From CAZHZT01 sp964537285 (GTDB lineage Bacteria > Bacteroidota > Bacteroidia > Chitinophagales > Saprospiraceae): a DNA stretch of 35,607 nucleotides. Below the pieces are notes generated by a model. That model saw only the letters and a program-made list of their open reading frames with translations, ran no database searches and was not told where the DNA came from. Shown here in pieces: positions 30,695 through 35,607 of the stretch; the first letter of the stretch is position 1; each line of letters starts with the position of its first letter. The stretch covers positions 1-35,607 of the forward strand of contig CAZHZT010000054.1 in NCBI GenBank assembly GCA_964537285.1, read 5' to 3'. The position numbers were made by a program, and so were the translations under genes.

Positions 30695-32170
30695 ATGAAT
30701 TCCATTATATACAGAATCCTGTTGCTTCCAATTTTTATTGCTTCTTTTGTTACTGGTTCTGCCCAGGATACCTTAATGACGCTCCGCCTTGAAGAAGTGA
30801 TCGCTATTGCTCAGGGAGATGCACCCCAGGCTCGAATTGCGGAAACCAGATTGAATAACAATTACTGGCGTTACCAATCGTTTCTTGCTGATTATCGCCC
30901 CAGAATTGACTTTTTTGGAAATTTTGCCGACTTGAATCGCTCTTTGGAGGGGATTACTTTACCCGATGGAACAGTTGATTTCATCGAGCGTTCTTTTATA
31001 CGGAATTTGGGACAGGTATCTCTGCGGCAGGAAGTTGCAGAGACCGGAGCAACGATCTTTACGAATACGCGCCTGGAACGCCTCGATATCCTGGCTACAG
31101 ATAATGTCGACGGAAGTACTTCCTATCTTTTTTCTCCAATCTCCATCCGCTTTGAACAGCCCATATTTGCTTTTAATCCTTTAAAATGGAACAGGAAGGC
31201 AGAGCCGCTGCGCTATAAAGAATCTCAACGGATTTACTCAGAAGATATGGAACGGGTAGCTTTTGAATCTGTCGGGCTTTTCTTCGATCTGTTCATTGCG
31301 CAGTTGAATTTGGAAGCGGCAGAAAAAGAGAAATCGAACGCCGATACTTTATATAACTTGTCTAAAGGACGTTTTGAGGTTGGTCGTATTGCAGAAACTG
31401 AGCTGCTTCAAATTGAGCTTAGTGCCATGCGCGCCAATACAAACCTGGCACAGGCCACCCTAAACGTCCAGACCTCCAATGAAGCCTTAAGGAATTATCT
31501 GGGGATCACAAATGCCGTTCGGTTTTCTTTGCTTCCTCCTGAGAATATTCCCGTTTTTAATATTGACCCGGTGGCCGCTTTGGATATTGCCCGTGCTAAC
31601 CGGAGTAAATCTATAGAATTTCAGCGAAGAGCTATTGAAGCACAGTTAAGAGTGGCCGAAAGCCGGGGGCAAATTGGACCTAACCTTAACATCGCCGGGG
31701 AGTTTGGCCTTCAGCAAAGAGTGGATGGAATTTCTGAGTTTTTTGATGGCTTACTGGATCAGGAGCGCTTCAATATTGCCCTTAATTTACCGATTGCGGA
31801 TTGGGGGAAAGCTAAATCCAGATTGCAAATTGCAGAATCCCAACGTGATTTAGAGTTGATGAATATTGAACAGGAGCAGGTTAACTTCGAGCGCAACATC
31901 ATACTGAAAGTTCAGCAGTTCAATCTTGTACGCGACCAAGTGGCATTGGCACAAAGAACGTATGAAATTGCTCAAAAGCGCCAAAGAATAACACGCCAGC
32001 GTTATTTGATCGGAAAGATTGGGATCACAGAACTCAATATTGCCATTACAGAAGAGGATAATGCCAGAAGGACTTATATTGGTGCGCTTCGGAATTTCTG
32101 GGTGGCTTATTATGAGTTGAGGAATTTGACTTTGTTTGATTTTGAAAATAATAAATCGCTGTTGAGGTAG
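30695..32170 (+). CDS. TolC-family outer-membrane efflux channel
   Basis: Protein of 491 residues from the ATG at 30695; a TTG two codons upstream is less likely. The signal peptide ends ASFVTGSAQ. The two homologous halves of a TolC protein are visible: LRLEEVIAIAQGDAPQARIA with YESxx-type helical stretches, then a second half with FNIALNLPIADWGKAKSRLQ and RLRQ-like helices to QRYLIGKIGITELNIAITEE. It forms a trimeric barrel and periplasmic tunnel for the adaptor and permease upstream. The 124-base gap with a hairpin before it suggests partly separate expression. Confidence 0.93.
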   Translation: MNSIIYRILLLPIFIASFVTGSAQDTLMTLRLEEVIAIAQGDAPQARIAETRLNNNYWRYQSFLADYRPRIDFFGNFADLNRSLEGITLPDGTVDFIERSFIRNLGQVSLRQEVAETGATIFTNTRLERLDILATDNVDGSTSYLFSPISIRFEQPIFAFNPLKWNRKAEPLRYKESQRIYSEDMERVAFESVGLFFDLFIAQLNLEAAEKEKSNADTLYNLSKGRFEVGRIAETELLQIELSAMRANTNLAQATLNVQTSNEALRNYLGITNAVRFSLLPPENIPVFNIDPVAALDIARANRSKSIEFQRRAIEAQLRVAESRGQIGPNLNIAGEFGLQQRVDGISEFFDGLLDQERFNIALNLPIADWGKAKSRLQIAESQRDLELMNIEQEQVNFERNIILKVQQFNLVRDQVALAQRTYEIAQKRQRITRQRYLIGKIGITELNIAITEEDNARRTYIGALRNFWVAYYELRNLTLFDFENNKSLLR

Positions 32171-32281
32171 ACCGGGATTGAGCGTAGGCTGCGCCTACGT
32201 TGTAAAGCCATGTCCACCGTTTGGCTATGAGCTGTGCCTACGTCGTAGCATACCATAAAAAGCCATACGCTCAATCACGGT
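32171..32281. terminator. Nested hairpins between convergent genes
   Basis: An outer pair ACCGGGATTGAGCGTA (32171-32186) and TACGCTCAATCACGGT (32266-32281) with two mismatches spans the whole gap between the TolC-family stop and the pfkA stop. Inside lie GTAGGC-TGC-GCCTAC and a second GCCTACGTCGTAGC stretch. It probably serves as a bidirectional terminator and looks like a small repeat element. Confidence 0.55.
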
Positions 32282-33271
32282 TTACATCCCCAATATTTCC
32301 GCTATCTTGATCCATTCCTGATCTGGAAATTTAGGCGTTTGAACCGCTTCATCCAGTGGGGTAAAGTGAATTTGGTTATTCTTAATACCAATTAATTTAT
32401 TGGTAACGCCGTTGAGCAATGCATCTACAGAAGCAAAACCAAGGCGGGAAGCCAATAAACGATCCTCGGCAGTAGGGGAGCCTCCCCTTTGGAGGTGGCC
32501 AATGATAGTTACTTTAGTCTCATAATAATCAAACTCCTTCTGTACGCGGTCGGCTATGCCCATAGCTCCTCCCAATTCGTTTCCTTCAGCAACAATTACC
32601 AGGCTGAATAATTTTTTCCGTTTGGCTCCCATTTTTAAAGCATTGAGTAAGCCTTCCATAGAAGCTTCTTTTTCGGGGATTAAAACGCTGGAAGCACCAC
32701 TGCCAATTGCAGTACTAAGTGCAATGAAACCGCTATGACGGCCCATAACTTCTATAAAAAATAAACGGTTATGGGAATCCGCGGTATCCCGGATCTTATC
32801 TACAGCTTCAATGGCGGTATTAACAGCCGTGTCAAAACCAATGGTTTGATCGGTGCCGTAAAGGTCGTTGTCAATAGTGCCGGGAAGGCCAATGAATGGA
32901 ATATCGAATTCTTTTGAAAAAATATCCGCACCGGTTAAGGTTCCGTCTCCTCCAATAGCAATACATGCATCAATATCATGGGCCTGAAGGGATTCATAGG
33001 CTTGTTGGCGGCCTTCAGGAGTGCGGAAGGCTTTACTACGGGCGGTCTTTAATATAGTACCACCACGATGAATTATATTTCGAACATTATGGGTTTCCAG
33101 CCGCTTTATATCTCCATTAATCATACCTTCATAGCCTCTGATAATTCCGTACACATGCAGATCGTGAAAAGTAGCATGGCGAACAATAGCTCTGATAGCA
33201 GCATTCATGCCCGGAGCATCCCCACCTGAAGTAAATACGGCAATACGATGAATACTTTTTTGATTAGTCAT
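32282..33271 (-). CDS. pfkA: ATP-dependent 6-phosphofructokinase
   Basis: Protein of 329 residues, the usual length of bacterial PfkA. TSGGDAPGMNAAIRAIV is the N-terminal ATP loop, IAIGGDGTLTGA at 105-115 binds phosphate, and GLPGTIDNDLYGTDQTIGFD at 128-147 contains the catalytic Asp134. IEVMGRHSGFIAL and IIGHLQRGGSPTAEDR bind fructose 6-phosphate. Glycine (not Asp or Lys) at the two positions that distinguish PPi-dependent enzymes, in GGDG and LPGT, points to ATP as donor. It phosphorylates fructose 6-phosphate in glycolysis in the cytoplasm. It is monocistronic. Confidence 0.96.
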   Translation of the reverse strand: MTNQKSIHRIAVFTSGGDAPGMNAAIRAIVRHATFHDLHVYGIIRGYEGMINGDIKRLETHNVRNIIHRGGTILKTARSKAFRTPEGRQQAYESLQAHDIDACIAIGGDGTLTGADIFSKEFDIPFIGLPGTIDNDLYGTDQTIGFDTAVNTAIEAVDKIRDTADSHNRLFFIEVMGRHSGFIALSTAIGSGASSVLIPEKEASMEGLLNALKMGAKRKKLFSLVIVAEGNELGGAMGIADRVQKEFDYYETKVTIIGHLQRGGSPTAEDRLLASRLGFASVDALLNGVTNKLIGIKNNQIHFTPLDEAVQTPKFPDQEWIKIAEILGM

Positions 33272-33502
33272 CTGTATTTTACGCTTTGGTAAGCCGCAAA
33301 AATAATCCTTTTATTCATTTGATCGGTGCAGAGTTTTATTTATTTTTAAATTACACTCCAAAGAGCGAGGAGAAGAGGATAGATTAAATCTAGAAGATAT
33401 AGAGAGGCTATTAAACTAATTGGCATTTAGATTTCAATAAATCGCAACTGATATCATTTACTTTTATAAATAATAATTTTACTCATTTAAAAATTTCTTG
33501 CT

Positions 33503-35512
33503 ATGAATAAATGGCTATTTTCCTTATTGGGAGTTTTAATCATTCAGGTCGGAATTTCTCAGAATAACCGGGTCAATCCAGAATTACTTTGGGCTTTAGG
33601 AAGGGTTTCTCTGGAAGATGTTTCTTCTGACGGGAATTCGGTACTTTATGGCGTTACATATTATGATGTCGCTGCCAATAAAGGAAATAAAGATCTTTAC
33701 ATAATGCCAAAAGCGGGAGGGGAGGCAGTACAACTTACTCAAACAGAGGAGAGTGAGTATAATGGTCGTTTTCGCCCAGATGGAAAATGGGTGGCTTTTC
33801 TCAGAGATGGCGTGCTTTACGAAGTAAGTGTTGATGGCAATACCGAACGAAAAGTAGGCCTCGTAGATTGTAATGGCTTCGAATATGCACCAACTCAGAA
33901 GTTTATGTTTTTTATAAAAGACGTAAAATATGAACTGGCTCCTAATGAAATTCATAAAGACCTTCCAATGACGGAGGCTCGTGTGATTGATGACTTAATG
34001 TATCGCCACTGGAAAGGCTGGCATGACTATAAATACAGCAACATCTACACAATTCCCTACGAAGACGGAAAATTAACAGAAGAACCTGTAAATATCATTG
34101 GAGGACCTTACGATTCTCCGCTTCAACCTTTCGGAGGACTCGAAGAAATTGACTGGAGCCCCGACGGCCGTTTCATTGCTTACACTTGTAAAAAATCATC
34201 CGGTATTGAATACGCTCAATCCACTAATTCGGACATCTATCTTTATGATTTGGTGACGAGAGAAACCAGGAATTTATCTGAAAGTAATAAGGGGTATGAC
34301 AAAGAACCTGCTTTTAGTCCTGATGGCAGGTATCTCGTTTGGAATAGTATGGAAAGGCCCGGCTTCGAAGCGGATCGCAACCGGATTATACTCTATGACT
34401 TGCAAAAAAATAAAACCAAGGAATTGACTAAAGATCTGGATCAGGATGCAAATCATCCCCAATGGTCGGCAGATGGGGAGAAACTATTCTTTTCCAGTGG
34501 GGTAAAGGCTACTTATCAACTGTTTGAAATGGAGGTTTCTAATGCTAAGATCCGCCAAATTACCGATGGTACCCATAACTTTTATGGATTTATTCCTTCT
34601 GGTGAAGAAATTGTAGCGGTTAAGGCAAGCATGTCTATGCCGCATGAGATTTATGCCGTTTCTGTAGCCGATGGGTCAGAAAGAGCATTGACAAGCATTA
34701 ATAAGCAGGCACTTGCAAATGTAAAAATGGGCAAGGTAGAAAAAAGAATGATCCGAACGACAGATGGCAAAGATATGCTTACCTGGATCATTTATCCGCC
34801 TAACTTTGATTCGAATAAAAAATACCCCACTTTACTTTATTGTCAGGGAGGCCCCCAATCTGCTGTGAGTCAGTTTTGGTCTTACCGTTGGAATTTTCAA
34901 ATCATGGCTGCGAATGATTACATAATTGTTGCTCCAAATCGTCGTGGATTACCTTCATTTGGCAGAGAGTGGAATGATCAGATCAGCGGAGATTGGGGAG
35001 GCCAGGCCATGCGAGACCTTCTGTCGGCTATTGATGAAGTGAAAAAGGAAAGTTATGTTGATGAGGATCGCTTAGGAGCTGTTGGAGCAAGCTTTGGTGG
35101 CTATTCCGTTTATTGGCTGGCCGGAAACCACGATAAGCGCTTCAAAGCTTTTATCTCTCATTGCGGGCTATATAACCTCGAAAGCTGGTATGGAACCACA
35201 GAGGAATTGTTTTTTGCTAATTTTGATTTAAAAGGCCCTTATTGGGTAGAAAATCCCCCGGAAAGTTATAAAAAGTATTCCCCGCATTTGTATGCAAAAA
35301 ACTGGGATACACCCTTAATGGTCATTCATTGTGAGAAGGATTTTCGCGTCCCGATAGGAGAGGGGATGCAGGCTTTTCAGGCAGCTCAGGTAAAAGGTAT
35401 TCCAAGTCGCTTCCTATATTTTCCTGATGAAGGGCACTGGGTAACAAAGCCCCAAAATGGCATTTTGTGGCAAAGAGAGTTTTTTAAATGGTTGGATACT
35501 TATTTAAAATGA
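33503..35512 (+). CDS. Secreted S9-family prolyl oligopeptidase-like peptidase
   Basis: Protein of 669 residues with signal peptide MNKWLFSLLGVLIIQVGISQ. The first ~400 residues form a beta-propeller with WD40-like PD40 repeats (FRPDGKWVAFL, WSPDGRFIAYTC, FSPDGRYLVWNS, WSADGEKLFFSS). The C-terminal alpha/beta-hydrolase domain has the catalytic triad Ser530 (GASFGGYS), Asp613 (HCEKDFRVP) and His645 (DEGHW). YCQGGPQSAVSQFWSYRW is the oxyanion region. It is typical of DPP IV/acylaminoacyl peptidase relatives in Bacteroidota and should cleave short peptides outside the inner membrane. No T9SS tail is present, so it is probably periplasmic. The 231 bases upstream hold no motif I can support; the last 95 bases of the window show nothing recognisable. 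Confidence 0.94.
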   Translation: MNKWLFSLLGVLIIQVGISQNNRVNPELLWALGRVSLEDVSSDGNSVLYGVTYYDVAANKGNKDLYIMPKAGGEAVQLTQTEESEYNGRFRPDGKWVAFLRDGVLYEVSVDGNTERKVGLVDCNGFEYAPTQKFMFFIKDVKYELAPNEIHKDLPMTEARVIDDLMYRHWKGWHDYKYSNIYTIPYEDGKLTEEPVNIIGGPYDSPLQPFGGLEEIDWSPDGRFIAYTCKKSSGIEYAQSTNSDIYLYDLVTRETRNLSESNKGYDKEPAFSPDGRYLVWNSMERPGFEADRNRIILYDLQKNKTKELTKDLDQDANHPQWSADGEKLFFSSGVKATYQLFEMEVSNAKIRQITDGTHNFYGFIPSGEEIVAVKASMSMPHEIYAVSVADGSERALTSINKQALANVKMGKVEKRMIRTTDGKDMLTWIIYPPNFDSNKKYPTLLYCQGGPQSAVSQFWSYRWNFQIMAANDYIIVAPNRRGLPSFGREWNDQISGDWGGQAMRDLLSAIDEVKKESYVDEDRLGAVGASFGGYSVYWLAGNHDKRFKAFISHCGLYNLESWYGTTEELFFANFDLKGPYWVENPPESYKKYSPHLYAKNWDTPLMVIHCEKDFRVPIGEGMQAFQAAQVKGIPSRFLYFPDEGHWVTKPQNGILWQREFFKWLDTYLK

Positions 35513-35607
35513 GATAGATAGCTAGAAATAAAGCCTGTCACGTAAGTAGTTCTTGGGGCTGGGTAGGAAATTTTCTTTTTTGAGGGATGTTCTTTTTTTG
35601 AAATTTT

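Overview
The window is a chromosomal segment of a member of the Bacteroidota, most likely a Saprospiraceae-like lineage. The evidence is a type IX secretion (T9SS) C-terminal sorting domain, two PorV2-type outer-membrane proteins, a DUF3467 protein, lipoproteins with short lipoboxes, candidate TAnnTTTG -7 promoter motifs and few Shine-Dalgarno sequences. No rRNA, tRNA, CRISPR array, transposase, integrase or prophage block was seen. The family-level placement is an inference.

Layout. 1-2176: partial repeat, then a secreted DUF4874/DUF4832 protein with a T9SS tail. 2480-7680: polyamine genes. An arginase/agmatinase-family enzyme is coupled to a glycosyltransferase on the minus strand; carboxynorspermidine dehydrogenase and decarboxylase lie divergently on the plus strand, with a nested repeat between the two units. 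7681-10348: prmC, a TerC transporter and a membrane-anchored methyltransferase-like protein. 10473-11766: CHAP-type amidase with a peptidoglycan-binding domain, and a lipoprotein. 12373-13989: MpaB-family oxygenase and a frameshifted MORN-like lipoprotein. 14014-17414: minus-strand polysaccharide unit (flippase, GT4, GT2). 17495-19501: ApbE and an ExoX-like exonuclease, divergent from the polysaccharide unit across a palindromic promoter. 19667-21763: an MbnP-like lipoprotein and its di-haem MbnH/MauG-like partner. 21823-26834 (minus): AAA+ ATPase, two PorV2 paralogues, a methyltransferase. 27040-27357: DUF3467. 27826-32170: MacA-like adaptor, MacB-like permease without an ATPase domain, and a TolC-family channel. 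32282-35512: 6-phosphofructokinase (minus) and a secreted S9 peptidase.

Most genes are housekeeping or envelope functions. The strongest biological pair is MbnP/MbnH, in which the haem enzyme is expected to oxidise a tryptophan of the copper-binding partner.

The most unusual content is non-coding. A ~110 bp inverted-repeat element occurs in three copies. It has boxA-like termini, a conserved loop and a compensating stem, and two copies sit in the same orientation just upstream of start codons. A second repeat family (three copies, one carrying a nested insertion) and several perfect 20-39 bp hairpins at gene ends also stand out.
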